DNA of 24,772 nt from CAYTRP01 sp964625145 (lineage in GTDB: Bacteria; Sumerlaeota; Sumerlaeia; SLMS01; JAHLLQ01), in assembly GCA_964625145.1 (NCBI GenBank), contig CAZVAQ010000037.1:1-24772 (forward strand). The letters run 5' to 3'. The notes under the pieces were generated by a model. That model ran no database searches. It had not been told where the DNA came from and saw only the letters and a program-made list of their open reading frames with translations. Positions 6,723 through 15,552 of the stretch are shown one piece after another. Numbering within the stretch: the stretch's first letter is position 1; every line of letters begins with the position of its first letter. Made by a program: the position numbers and the translations under genes.

Positions 6723-8159
6723 TTAAGCAGAGGTTGCAAGTAGATGGATGATAAACGCAATGGCGGCGAGCAGCGCGATGGTGACGAAGATGGAATAAAT
6801 CCAAAGCACCGTCTCGATGGTTCTCCTTGTCGGCCGGGCTTTTGGGTTCGCGGCCGTGGGAGGATTCTCCACGACTACTGGCGAAGACTTGGGAGGCAAC
6901 GGTTCTTCGCGCTCCCGAACGGGCCTCATCCGGCTGGTGGGCGCGTCGGAAGCGGCAGGTGCAGCGGCCTGTTGCGGCATGAGGGCCGTGGTGGCCTTGT
7001 CGAGGGTCTTCGTGGACGGGGCCGGTGAGGGGCGCACCAGCGGAATGGGAAGGCGCTCGTCGGGATCCAGGACCGGCGTGTCGCCGGGCTGGTAGGTCTT
7101 GTTGTCTGCGCGTTCGATGAGCTTCTTGAGCTCGCGCCGGGAGATGACAAGCGTCCCCGTCGGCTCCTTGACTGGTGCTGTCAATCTCCGCGGCTCGGCC
7201 GGCAATTCATCGACATCTGTCGACACGTCGGCTTGGGGATCTGGTGGAAGTGGCTCGGGCTTCGGTTCGTCCGGCTTCTGCGCGACGGAACCGAGTTGTT
7301 CTGGGGTGAAGGTAAACGTGCCGGTCATCGCGGCGCCGGAGAACGCCGGGTCCATGAGCGATTCGAGTTCGTCGAGTAGCACCTCGACGGTTTGCGGGCG
7401 CTTGTCGGGGGACTTGGCCAGCATCCGCATGATGAGGCTTTCCACCTCGCGGTCCGCATGAACGCCGAGGGATTCAAACGATGGCGGCGGATTCATGGCG
7501 TGCTGGTAACAAATCATCAACGGCATGATATTTCTGAAAGGCGGCTTGCCAGTGATCAATTCGAAGAGGATACAGCCAAGGCTGTAGACATCGCTGGCCG
7601 TCGTGGCGGCGACACCGCGAATCTGCTCGGGGCTGATGTAGTAGGGATCGAATGCGATGCCCGCGTCGGCGGTTTCTTCCTCGTCCGGGCGCGAGGCGGC
7701 CTGGGTTGGATCGAAGGTGGGGTCGGTCATGATGGCCTGGCCCGCCGAATCGATGAAGATGTTGTTGGGTTTGATGCGCGCGTGCGCGATTCCCATGGAG
7801 TGCAATGGTGCGAGCGTGGCGCAGATGTCGGCCAATTGCTTGAGGGCGGCGTAAACGGGGAGACTCTCGCGGAAGCGCCCCAGGCGCTCGCCTTCCACGT
7901 AGTCGCGGATGTAAATCGCGTTGGCCTTGCCCGTGCGGATTTCGTGGATTCGCGCCCAGCCGCTCCATTGTCGCTCGAGCCAGGCTTCATGTCCCACGCT
8001 GTCGGCCAGGGAGACTTCCTTGATGACCACCTGCCTGCCGGTCTCCTTGCTGCGGGAGAGCCAGGAGACGGCGCGTCCAGACGGCAACTTGCCCAGTATG
8101 CGTTCCACCTCATACTGGGCAAAAGGGAACAGAAGCTCGAAGGTGCCGTCCATGCTCAT
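6723..8159 (-). CDS. Membrane-anchored Ser/Thr kinase-like pseudokinase
   Basis: 478 residues: a protein kinase-like fold at about 16-268, a Pro/Ala-rich cytoplasmic linker of some 180 residues, and one C-terminal membrane segment at about 450-474 with almost nothing beyond it, so it is tail-anchored. The fold keeps the VIK lysine (Lys47), the Asn of the catalytic loop, the SPEQIRG segment (176-182) and the DVYSLG motif of subdomain IX. The catalytic loop reads HARIKPNN (126-133): the catalytic aspartate of HRD is Arg128. The magnesium loop reads DPT (146-148) instead of DFG. Loss of the catalytic base predicts little or no phosphotransfer, so a scaffold or an allosteric partner of the active kinase is more likely. 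It begins 6 nt after the lipoprotein stop, probably translationally coupled, and precedes the second ATPase gene. An alternative ATG lies two codons downstream. Confidence 0.88.
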   Translation of the reverse strand: MSMDGTFELLFPFAQYEVERILGKLPSGRAVSWLSRSKETGRQVVIKEVSLADSVGHEAWLERQWSGWARIHEIRTGKANAIYIRDYVEGERLGRFRESLPVYAALKQLADICATLAPLHSMGIAHARIKPNNIFIDSAGQAIMTDPTFDPTQAASRPDEEETADAGIAFDPYYISPEQIRGVAATTASDVYSLGCILFELITGKPPFRNIMPLMICYQHAMNPPPSFESLGVHADREVESLIMRMLAKSPDKRPQTVEVLLDELESLMDPAFSGAAMTGTFTFTPEQLGSVAQKPDEPKPEPLPPDPQADVSTDVDELPAEPRRLTAPVKEPTGTLVISRRELKKLIERADNKTYQPGDTPVLDPDERLPIPLVRPSPAPSTKTLDKATTALMPQQAAAPAASDAPTSRMRPVREREEPLPPKSSPVVVENPPTAANPKARPTRRTIETVLWIYSIFVTIALLAAIAFIIHLLATSA

Positions 8160-8165
8160 CGTGGA

Positions 8166-8870
8166 TCAGTTGTTTTCCTGCTGCGGCGCTTCCTGCTGCG
8201 GAGCCTCCTGGGTGCCGCTGTCCTGGGAGCCAATCAGGTCCGTAGTGTTGATGTTTGAAAGCATCGCCTCGGGCATGAGTGGCTCGACGTCGGAGAGGCT
8301 GCGCGAGTAGGCTTCCGTCATGCTTTGGAACTGGGCGCGCTGCATGGCCAGGACATTCTGGACGGCCTCGCCGAATCGATTGAGCGCGGCCGACATGTCA
8401 TCCAGCTTCTGCTTCGTCTGGGCGCGAAGGTTGAAGATGTCGTCGTTGGTGCGGTCGATGCGCTGGCGCAGGTCATTGCGCGTCGACAGAAGTTCCGCGT
8501 TGGCGTTCTGTATCGTCCCCTGCAGCTCGCGCCTCGCCTCGGCGATGCTGTTGGTGGCGGCCAGTTGCTGGTCGCGCAGCTGCTTGAGTTCGTTGTCGTA
8601 TTCGGTCTGCAGACGCGAGAAGGTACTCCATGTGGCATCGTAGCGCTGGAGGTATTCCGTCACCTGCTTGTTGGCCTGCTCCTGCTGCGCGAGACGGGCG
8701 CTGAGGTCGGCGATGCGTTGTTCCAGGTTTGCCTCGCGCTCCAGGGAGGCCCGCTGCACTTCGGCGAGACGCGACTCCATATCGCCAATGCGGGAGCCGC
8801 CCTTTGCCGAGCAGCCAGCAACCGTGGCGACAATCGCCAGGGAGATGGTTAGCTTGCAAAATGTCTTCAT
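8166..8870 (-). CDS. Coiled-coil lipoprotein of unknown function
   Basis: 234 residues beginning with a lipoprotein signal peptide whose lipobox VAGC places the acylated cysteine at residue 20. Nearly all of residues 28-190 are charged heptad-like sequence with many Glu, Arg, Gln and Leu, predicted as long coiled coil. The C-terminus is Gln/Glu-rich with a short direct repeat (EAPQQ twice). AAGGTGGAG precedes the ATG. It is encoded between the active kinase and the pseudokinase. Tad systems normally include small envelope lipoproteins (TadD, a TPR protein, and RcpB); this is not a TPR protein and I do not recognise a family, but an envelope-spanning or secretin-assisting role would suit its position. 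That role is inference only. Confidence 0.8.
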   Translation of the reverse strand: MKTFCKLTISLAIVATVAGCSAKGGSRIGDMESRLAEVQRASLEREANLEQRIADLSARLAQQEQANKQVTEYLQRYDATWSTFSRLQTEYDNELKQLRDQQLAATNSIAEARRELQGTIQNANAELLSTRNDLRQRIDRTNDDIFNLRAQTKQKLDDMSAALNRFGEAVQNVLAMQRAQFQSMTEAYSRSLSDVEPLMPEAMLSNINTTDLIGSQDSGTQEAPQQEAPQQENN

Positions 8871-8909
8871 GACTCCACCTTCTTTCGGGTCAGTGTTTCG
8901 GGATGCCAG

Positions 8910-11531
8910 CTAGCGCGATGCTTCCAGGTTCATCAGACGGCGGAAGCGCGGGGGCTGGCGTTGCGACTCCGCAGATTCGGGGCTTTGCAGCAGCACGGCA
9001 AGGCTTTTGATCTCAAGGCGGGACGAAACGACGGCCTCTTGTCCCGGGCTCATGGTCCAGTTCATAAGCGGTACTCGGACCACGCCGCCGCGGAACGCAA
9101 CCCGTCCGCGGTGATCGGTCACCCCCATCCCGGCCAGTGGCCGGATCGCCTGCAAGGTGGTCCCATCGGAGTGGGCGATGGAGACGGTTTGCAGGCCGCT
9201 TAGGATGACGGCTGTGATCAACACATCGGTGGGGTCGGTGTCCAACGTCAGCTCCAGTTCGGCTCCACCGTTGATAGTCGGGACTAGTTTGTGGCTGGTG
9301 ATCAGGCTGGGGAGCAACTGCTGGCCGGCCCGGGATTCCTCGTCCAGCTCCACCAGGAAGTTCACGATATTATCGATGGCCTGATCATTCGTCAGGGACT
9401 CCGCCCGGGCGGCGGGGCTTGGCATGGTTGGCATATTCGTTCGTGTCTGCTGGGCGACAACTTCACGCAGCGATGTCGAGACGCCAAAGGCATTCAGTCC
9501 AAAATACGTTTGAGGTGCCGACCCGGCTGCGAGGTCCGCCGTGACGTTTGCAAGGGAACTGCGCAGCGTGGCATCCGCATCCAGATCGCTCGTCATGGTG
9601 GTGAGGAGCGGACCGCGACCCGCGATGACGAGAGATTGAATTTCCACATTCGACCCCAGCAGCGGCCGGTCACCTGAAGTCAGCTCGACCAGAGGGACGT
9701 TCACCTGACTCTCGGAGGGAAGAAAGATCCGGTTTCCGTCGCCGATGAGGCGCTCCGAATCGAAGTCGCCAAAGGGACTGCCGAGATGCACGGTCACTTC
9801 CCTTTGCAAATTGTCCGACAGGCCAAAGGGCACGCGATCCACGATGGTGTCGGTGACGCGAACCGATGCGATGACCGCAACGTCCAGATCCATCTGGGTT
9901 GGGTTTTGCAGTGTCAGGTAGGCATACTCGCCAATCAGCTCCATTTCGCCGGAGATGGTGGCTGTCGCCAGCTCGTAGAGCTTGCCCGGCGGCGCGAGCC
10001 AATCGACGAGCGCCTGCCATTGTTCCTGCTCAACCGGCAGGTTACTTGGTGGTGGCACCGCCATCCAGAGCGGAACCGGCGTTGGCGTCGGAGTGGGCGT
10101 CGGTGTAGGCGTTGGGGTGGAAGTAGGTGTGGGTTCCGGTGTGTCGGTTGGTGTCGGCGATGGCGTGGGTACGGGTGTTCCCTCGGTGGCAGGCAGCTCC
10201 CTCTGGTGCGGAAGGAAGGCTACCTCTACAGGGGAGGGTGTGGGGAAGGCGGCTTCCGACGAATCCCCCGTTGGAGCCGTCGCGGGTTGGGTTGATTGCC
10301 TGGTAGAATCATCCTGCCCAGCCCATTCATCCGGTGGAGTCGCTGGTGGGTTGTCGGGCAGAATGCCGACCCCTCTCATCATGGTCGTGAGCCAGTTGTC
10401 ACGCCGCAGTGGAGAGAGATCCACAGGCAAATTCAGATGCGGTCGCTCGGCCAGCTCCACGAGAACACTCATCACGACGACCAACAGCAACGTTGCCATT
10501 GCAAGGCGCAGAGGCCAGCGGCGCCGCGGTTTTGCCTGCGGCGGGTGAGTGGTTTGCTCTGCCTTGTGGCTTTCGGCGGCAATGCGCGCGCGGGATGTCG
10601 AACTGGACCCTTCCCTGCCCATGTGACGCAGGATGTGCGCGCTGCTGAGCGATGACGACGATCCGGGCTGAAGCCTCACAAGCTGCTCAATCAATGCCTC
10701 GGCGCCGGGCGTGCGTTGATCGCGATCCTTCTCCAGGAGGCCAAGGATCACCTGGTTGAGTGCCGGATCGGATTCCTCCACCAGCGAATCGATGTTGGGC
10801 AGCGGGTCATTCAGGTGCTTGATGCAGACCATCACTTCGTTGGTGTCGCTGAAGGGAACGCGTCCTGTGATGCAATGAAACAGCACACAGCCGAGGGCAT
10901 ACAGGTCCGAGCGGCCGTCCAGTTGCATGCCGCGAATCTGCTCTGGTGACATGTAATAAGGTGTCCCCACGACGACGCCCGTGGCGGTCATGCCCTGGCG
11001 GGTGGAATCGCGCGCGATGCCGAAATCGATAAGGACGATGCGTCCCTTGCGGTCGATGAAGATGTTGCTCGGCTTGATGTCGCGGTGAAAGACGCCGCGT
11101 TCGTGGGCGTAGGCCAGTGCCTCCGCGACGCGGATTGCGATCTCGACAATCGCCTCGCGGCGCAGGCGGCCGTCCTTGAAGAAGTGGCAGTAGGGCGCTT
11201 CGTTGAAATCCTCGCGATGCCCCTTCAGCAAGTCACCGAGGGTGAAGCCCTCGACGTACTTCATCACGATGAAGACGCGCGAATCATGCGAGATGCAATC
11301 GTAGACGGGTACGATGTTGGGGTGGTCGAGACGCGCGATGGTCAGCGCCTCGGAGAGCAGCCGGTCGAGGGTGGTGTGGAGTTCCTTGTCGATGCCGCGC
11401 TTGGAGACCTTGAGGGCGACCTGCCGGCCGAGGCTGACCTGGCGGGCCAGATAGACATCGCCCATGGCCCCACCGCCAAGGTAGTCGATGACCTCGTACC
11501 CCGGCGGTGGATTGATCAGGTCGATCGACAT
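8910..11531 (-). CDS. Transmembrane Ser/Thr protein kinase with Pro/Thr-repeat linker and extracytoplasmic domain
   Basis: 873 residues. A canonical Hanks-type kinase domain occupies about 12-285: glycine loop LGGGAMGDVY, Lys41 in VALK, Glu61 of helix C, catalytic loop HRDIKPSN (149-156), DFG at 169-171, threonines in the activation loop (MTATG) and SPEQIRG. A juxtamembrane segment of about 55 residues leads to one membrane helix at about 341-360. Outside lie about 90 residues of linker, a Pro/Thr repeat (about 452-487), and a C-terminal domain of about 385 residues without a recognised family. All catalytic residues are present, so it should be active and presumably phosphorylates threonines bound by the neighbouring FHA domains. 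The ATG has GGGAAG 8 nt upstream and lies 35 nt after the double-FHA gene. Activation by an envelope signal sensed by the outer domain is inference. Confidence 0.92.
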   Translation of the reverse strand: MSIDLINPPPGYEVIDYLGGGAMGDVYLARQVSLGRQVALKVSKRGIDKELHTTLDRLLSEALTIARLDHPNIVPVYDCISHDSRVFIVMKYVEGFTLGDLLKGHREDFNEAPYCHFFKDGRLRREAIVEIAIRVAEALAYAHERGVFHRDIKPSNIFIDRKGRIVLIDFGIARDSTRQGMTATGVVVGTPYYMSPEQIRGMQLDGRSDLYALGCVLFHCITGRVPFSDTNEVMVCIKHLNDPLPNIDSLVEESDPALNQVILGLLEKDRDQRTPGAEALIEQLVRLQPGSSSSLSSAHILRHMGREGSSSTSRARIAAESHKAEQTTHPPQAKPRRRWPLRLAMATLLLVVVMSVLVELAERPHLNLPVDLSPLRRDNWLTTMMRGVGILPDNPPATPPDEWAGQDDSTRQSTQPATAPTGDSSEAAFPTPSPVEVAFLPHQRELPATEGTPVPTPSPTPTDTPEPTPTSTPTPTPTPTPTPTPVPLWMAVPPPSNLPVEQEQWQALVDWLAPPGKLYELATATISGEMELIGEYAYLTLQNPTQMDLDVAVIASVRVTDTIVDRVPFGLSDNLQREVTVHLGSPFGDFDSERLIGDGNRIFLPSESQVNVPLVELTSGDRPLLGSNVEIQSLVIAGRGPLLTTMTSDLDADATLRSSLANVTADLAAGSAPQTYFGLNAFGVSTSLREVVAQQTRTNMPTMPSPAARAESLTNDQAIDNIVNFLVELDEESRAGQQLLPSLITSHKLVPTINGGAELELTLDTDPTDVLITAVILSGLQTVSIAHSDGTTLQAIRPLAGMGVTDHRGRVAFRGGVVRVPLMNWTMSPGQEAVVSSRLEIKSLAVLLQSPESAESQRQPPRFRRLMNLEASR
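10071..10178 (-). repeat. Pro/Thr (PT) coding repeat in the kinase linker
   Basis: A run of imperfect six-base units encoding alternating Pro-Thr with a few Ser, Val, Asp and Glu, residues about 452-487 of the kinase. It would form an extended stiff spacer just outside the membrane. Such tracts vary in length by replication slippage. The reading frame is kept by multiples of six bases. Confidence 0.85.
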
Positions 11532-11566
11532 CCTGATGCTTCCCGTTCAGATTCCGGCCCGGCCGG

Positions 11567-13897
11567 TCAGGAGCGGGATCGGGCCCTCAACTGTTCCTCG
11601 CGCAGACGATCGAGCTGGCGGCGGGAGTTTTCGTCCTCCGGCAAGGTCGACTCGCGAAGCGTGGTGCTCAGGCGTTGTGAGTCCTGGCGGATGCGGTCGA
11701 ACGTGGGGTTGGGATCCACGATGGATTCATAGAGCACCGCGGTCGCCCGCATGAAAGAGCTACCGTACTCTTCCAAGGCCTCGCCATAGACCGCCTGCAA
11801 TTCCGGTTCTGCAATGTGCAGGACAATGTCCGGCCGGCTCTGAATGCGGCGGCGGACCTCGGGCTCGAACAGGCTGAGCACTTCAAAGGCATGTTGCCGC
11901 ATGGCCACGTGGGAGGAAAGCAGTTGTTCCTTGTCCTCGGTGACGACGCTGCGCGGAGCGTCCTTCCATTTGGCGACGATCATCTCCTTGCGGAAGTCCT
12001 GGAGCCGGCGCAGATCCGTGCGGACCTCTGTCGCAAGCTGGAACTTGGGCGATTCCTCCAGCACCAGCACGTCCTGGCGGTTCTGGATCAGTTGCTGTTG
12101 CAGGCTGACGGAATCCGGCCCGGCGGGATTCGCCTCCAACTGTTCCAGCATCCTGCCATAGGCATCCTGCAGCCGTTGGATGCGTTCGGCCTTCGAGACG
12201 ATGCTGCGGACATCGCGAATCTGCGGATAACCGGGGTGGATGCGGGCGTCGATCTCACGGATGCGGTCGAGGGCTCCGCCCTTGTACTGAAGGTACTCGC
12301 CAATCAGTTCCGCGTGGGCGGCCAGATTGCGAAGTCCCTGAACGTATTGGGCGAGGTCTTCGTTGAGTGAAGGCTCGGCCTCTGCCTTGCGTTCGATGTC
12401 CGCCAACAGATTCTTCACGCGCTGGGCTGTCAGCTCGTATTGGTCGATCAGCGGAGAGCGCGCGGCCAGTTGAATTTCCTCGGAAGCGCGGCGCTTGAGT
12501 TCGATGCGCTCGCGAACCTTTGACGGATTGATGGTCAATCCCTCGGCATTTCCGCGCAGGGCGTCCAGATGGCCCAGTGCATCGCTCCATCGCTCGCGCG
12601 CCTCGGCGTCGCGGATCTGAGCGATGGTGTTGTTGATGAACTGCGTGCACTCCATGTCGAGGCGGCGGATGTCTTCACCTGCCAAGTCGCGCACATCGCC
12701 TTCCGGGATGCCGGCGAGCTTGGCGCGGGCGTCCAGATACATCCTGTTCTTCACCTGGGCCTGCGCCATCAGCAGCATGTCCAAATGCTCCTTGATGGTC
12801 TGGGCGCGGCGCTTGGTGGCGGGGTCAGTGGACTCGTTCGCGATGGTTGCGGCGGTCTGCGAAGCCGGCACGAATTCCAGCCGGCGGATCTCGTCCAAGG
12901 CGCGCTGGATGGAAATGGATGCCGTCTGCGGGGCAGGAGTTGAGGTTGCGGACTGCTGATTCTGGGTCGTCTGCGATCCCGCTTCCTTCGCATCCATGAA
13001 GCTCACTTTGTACCAGTACCCGCCACCGCCGACAACGAGCAGAAGCAGAATGCCGATCACGAGAAGAGCGGGATTCAAGCCGGATGATGCCTTGTCTCCA
13101 TCAGGCAGTCGAAGGACCCGGAAGGTGAAGCTGGCATCCCCCAGGTCGATGGTGTCCCCATCATTGAGCGGAATGTTTCCGGAGCGCTTGCCGTTGACCA
13201 AGGTGCCCGAGGACGCCAGATTCCGCAGGCGGATCTTCTTGCCGCCCATGAACTTGATCTCGATGTGGGTGCCTTCGATGCCATTTTCCGGGATGATGAT
13301 GTCGCATCCGGAGGTGGCGTCGGACCCAATGCGAACGCTCTTCTTGGTCAGGTAATACTTTGTGGGGCGCGTGACGGAGCGCAGCTCCAGATATGCGAAG
13401 GCCGCCTCGGCGAGGGCCGCCTCGCCGGTGGAAACCCCGGCGACGGGTGTGCCGCGGGTCGCGCGTTCCCCGCCTCCCCCACCGGGCCCATCCGGCGCCT
13501 TGCTCTTCATGCCCGCCTTGATGAACATGTCGTCGAAAGGCAGGGAGCTGACATCGAGCGGCATGGTGGCATCGATGTCGTGCTTGGCGTCCGTGGTGCC
13601 CAACCGGAAGTGCAGGGCATAGGCCCCCAGGTGGACCTGGTCGCCATCCGACAGCTTGGCCGGTTCCTCGGGCGGGAGGGGTTTCTCGTTGAGGAAGGTC
13701 TTGTTGCGCGAATTCAGGTCGCGGATGGTCCACCCGGATCCATCCCAAGTGACTTCGGCGTGCGCGCGCGAGAGGCTCTTGTCACGGATCTCAATGGAGG
13801 CATCACCTCCGGCGCGGCCCAGGACATTCTTCTCGGGCTTGAGCGGGTAGGTCAATCCGCCCGCGGCTTCAAGAAATGCGGATTCTTGCTGGCTCAC
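11567..13897 (-). CDS. Membrane protein with two FHA domains and a long helical extracytoplasmic part
   Basis: 776 residues from the GTG at 13895-13897. FHA-1 (about 14-100) keeps the phosphothreonine-binding residues: GR at 27-28, Ser43 and His46 in SRAH, and Asn in DLNSRN. FHA-2 (about 180-263) is degenerate at these sites: GR is GS (191-192) and the SxxH serine is Glu208. A Gly-rich linker separates the two. One membrane helix at about 275-297 is followed by some 475 mostly helical, charged residues. The GTG is chosen because it overlaps the previous stop (TAGTG) and TGGAGGG ends 7 nt upstream; the frame is open upstream to an ATG at 13954, but that part overlaps the previous gene. FHA-1 probably docks a phosphorylated partner, with the downstream kinase an obvious candidate. 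The outer helical domain has no family I recognise. Confidence 0.88.
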   Translation of the reverse strand: MSQQESAFLEAAGGLTYPLKPEKNVLGRAGGDASIEIRDKSLSRAHAEVTWDGSGWTIRDLNSRNKTFLNEKPLPPEEPAKLSDGDQVHLGAYALHFRLGTTDAKHDIDATMPLDVSSLPFDDMFIKAGMKSKAPDGPGGGGGERATRGTPVAGVSTGEAALAEAAFAYLELRSVTRPTKYYLTKKSVRIGSDATSGCDIIIPENGIEGTHIEIKFMGGKKIRLRNLASSGTLVNGKRSGNIPLNDGDTIDLGDASFTFRVLRLPDGDKASSGLNPALLVIGILLLLVVGGGGYWYKVSFMDAKEAGSQTTQNQQSATSTPAPQTASISIQRALDEIRRLEFVPASQTAATIANESTDPATKRRAQTIKEHLDMLLMAQAQVKNRMYLDARAKLAGIPEGDVRDLAGEDIRRLDMECTQFINNTIAQIRDAEARERWSDALGHLDALRGNAEGLTINPSKVRERIELKRRASEEIQLAARSPLIDQYELTAQRVKNLLADIERKAEAEPSLNEDLAQYVQGLRNLAAHAELIGEYLQYKGGALDRIREIDARIHPGYPQIRDVRSIVSKAERIQRLQDAYGRMLEQLEANPAGPDSVSLQQQLIQNRQDVLVLEESPKFQLATEVRTDLRRLQDFRKEMIVAKWKDAPRSVVTEDKEQLLSSHVAMRQHAFEVLSLFEPEVRRRIQSRPDIVLHIAEPELQAVYGEALEEYGSSFMRATAVLYESIVDPNPTFDRIRQDSQRLSTTLRESTLPEDENSRRQLDRLREEQLRARSRS

Positions 13898-15552
13898 TAG
13901 CGGCCCTCCATTTGTCGTAACACGATGTTTCGCAGCTGTGTGTACATCAACCATTCGTCGGGGAGTAGCTCGACCTTCTGCTCTGTCCCATCGGACATTG
14001 TCAGGACCGTCTGCAGATCCGTGCCTTCATAGACGATCGCGTGCAGGGCATCGAGATTCTGGCGCACTTCCTTCAGGCCTGCCCGCCTCATGCGATGTGC
14101 TGCGATGCCATCCTCGATCTGCCAGAACAAGCGGCGGAAGATCGAGCGGTCGTCCTGCACATAGTCATGGATCATGATGGTCTTGGCAAGCAGTCTTTCG
14201 TAATCGGCGTTGTTGAGCCAATCGTCCGCGGCCTGGCGCAGTTCGAGCGCCTTCATGTAGCGGGAGAAAGTCCTGAACAGGTTGCGCTTGCGGTCGTAGC
14301 GCTCGAAATCATCGAAGGTCCAGCTTGAGAGATCGGGGACAAACGTGTCGCCTTCGCGCTCGAGGAGCAGGGCCATCTCGCGAAGCTTCTCCACAGACTG
14401 CTGGCGGGTCCTGCCCGGCAGTTCCTGTTTGGCGATCAGCTCGCGTCCAAAGGCCTCCAGGCGCGGCTTCTGGTGGGTCGGATAATCAAAGGAGACGATG
14501 TAGAGCATCTCCCCCTTCTTCTCGAAGTGGAGCAGCAGACTGCGGTCCTTGGTGTAGCTGATGTGGGCAAACTGTGCGGACTCCGACCGTGACTCCCACA
14601 TATTGTCAGCCACGATGAATGGATACTGGCGAGGGACAGCGGGGCTCTTGGTGGCCACACCCTTCTCGTAGGCCGGCCGGTCCATGCCGACCCAGGCAAT
14701 GTCGGCACTGGGAGGCAAGCCGTCCCAGGCTTGCAGGGCGAACTCGAAGGCGAGGGGCTCCGTGTCGGTCAGGTCGATGTTGTTGTAGGACCAATTGACG
14801 GAGCGGTAGTTGCCCAGCACCATGGTCTGGCGCAGCGTCTGGCCCCGAATGATGCGTCTGGCGCCGATCACCGGCGGGCGCGTGGTCCAGTTGCGGCTTT
14901 GGAGATACTCCCTCGCGGGCGGGTCCGGCGGCAGATTGCGGCTGATCTCCAGCTCGCTGCGCGTGGCGGGCCGTTCGGGCATCGTCCACCATGGTGTGAT
15001 GGCCCGCGAGATCCGCGCGTTCGGCGTGGCCGGCTGGACCTCATCCGCCTTGGGGAAGACGGAGGTCATGACGCCCGGGAAGCGAACCGTGAAACTGTGC
15101 CCCGTGGCGGTCAGGGGCACTTCCCGCATAAATGTTTCCTGCTGGCGCTTCATGGCGAAGAGCATTCCACCAAGTCCGATCACGAGCAGGGCGATGATCG
15201 AATACAGCACCACCTTGCGCTTGCGCGCCTTGCGCTCTTTCTCCTCGGTCTCGACGTCGCGAATCTCGATGCGCGCGGCGGTGGAGCCGAAGACGATCAC
15301 ATCCCCGGACCGCAAGGGGGCATCGATGACCTTCTCATTGTTGACGTAGGTATGGTTTGCCGAGTTGAGGTCGGAGACCTTTGGCGCCGGATCGAGGATG
15401 ATGCGCGCATGACGGGTGGACACGGATGTGTCGTTGAGGACGATGTCGCATCCCTCGTCGCGGCCAACCAACACGGCTTTGGTGAGAGTGAAGGTCCTGC
15501 CTGCCTGGGAACCAGAAATGATCGTCAGAGTGACAAGACGCTCCGCCATCAT
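13897..15552 (-). CDS. Membrane FHA-domain protein
   Basis: 551 residues. An N-terminal FHA domain (about 6-98) has GR at 30-31, STRH at 45-48 and an Asn-containing DLNSANHTYVNN segment, consistent with phosphothreonine binding. A basic stretch (KERKARKRK) precedes one membrane helix at about 114-134. The remaining 415 residues lie outside the cytoplasm and match no family I recognise; they contain a mixed alpha/beta region followed by a helical C-terminal part. The first ATG overlaps the tadC stop by four bases (ATGA), and a second ATG follows at once. It occupies the position directly after tadB-tadC where tadD is found in classical tad loci. A phosphorylation-dependent link between the Tad inner-membrane platform and the kinase is inferred from the order, not shown. 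Confidence 0.87.
   Translation of the reverse strand: MMAERLVTLTIISGSQAGRTFTLTKAVLVGRDEGCDIVLNDTSVSTRHARIILDPAPKVSDLNSANHTYVNNEKVIDAPLRSGDVIVFGSTAARIEIRDVETEEKERKARKRKVVLYSIIALLVIGLGGMLFAMKRQQETFMREVPLTATGHSFTVRFPGVMTSVFPKADEVQPATPNARISRAITPWWTMPERPATRSELEISRNLPPDPPAREYLQSRNWTTRPPVIGARRIIRGQTLRQTMVLGNYRSVNWSYNNIDLTDTEPLAFEFALQAWDGLPPSADIAWVGMDRPAYEKGVATKSPAVPRQYPFIVADNMWESRSESAQFAHISYTKDRSLLLHFEKKGEMLYIVSFDYPTHQKPRLEAFGRELIAKQELPGRTRQQSVEKLREMALLLEREGDTFVPDLSSWTFDDFERYDRKRNLFRTFSRYMKALELRQAADDWLNNADYERLLAKTIMIHDYVQDDRSIFRRLFWQIEDGIAAHRMRRAGLKEVRQNLDALHAIVYEGTDLQTVLTMSDGTEQKVELLPDEWLMYTQLRNIVLRQMEGR
13905..13909 (-). promoter_or_regulatory. Ribosome binding site for GTG start overlapping a stop
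   Basis: GGAGG on the minus strand, inside the last codons of the upstream FHA gene and 7 nt from the GTG at 13895-13897, which shares one base with the TAG stop. It decides the start of the double-FHA protein and indicates translational coupling. Confidence 0.8.

Noticed and set aside
10071..10178. Short tandem repeat considered as a CRISPR array or regulatory repeat
   Set aside because: Six-base units without spacers, inside a reading frame, encoding a Pro/Thr linker.
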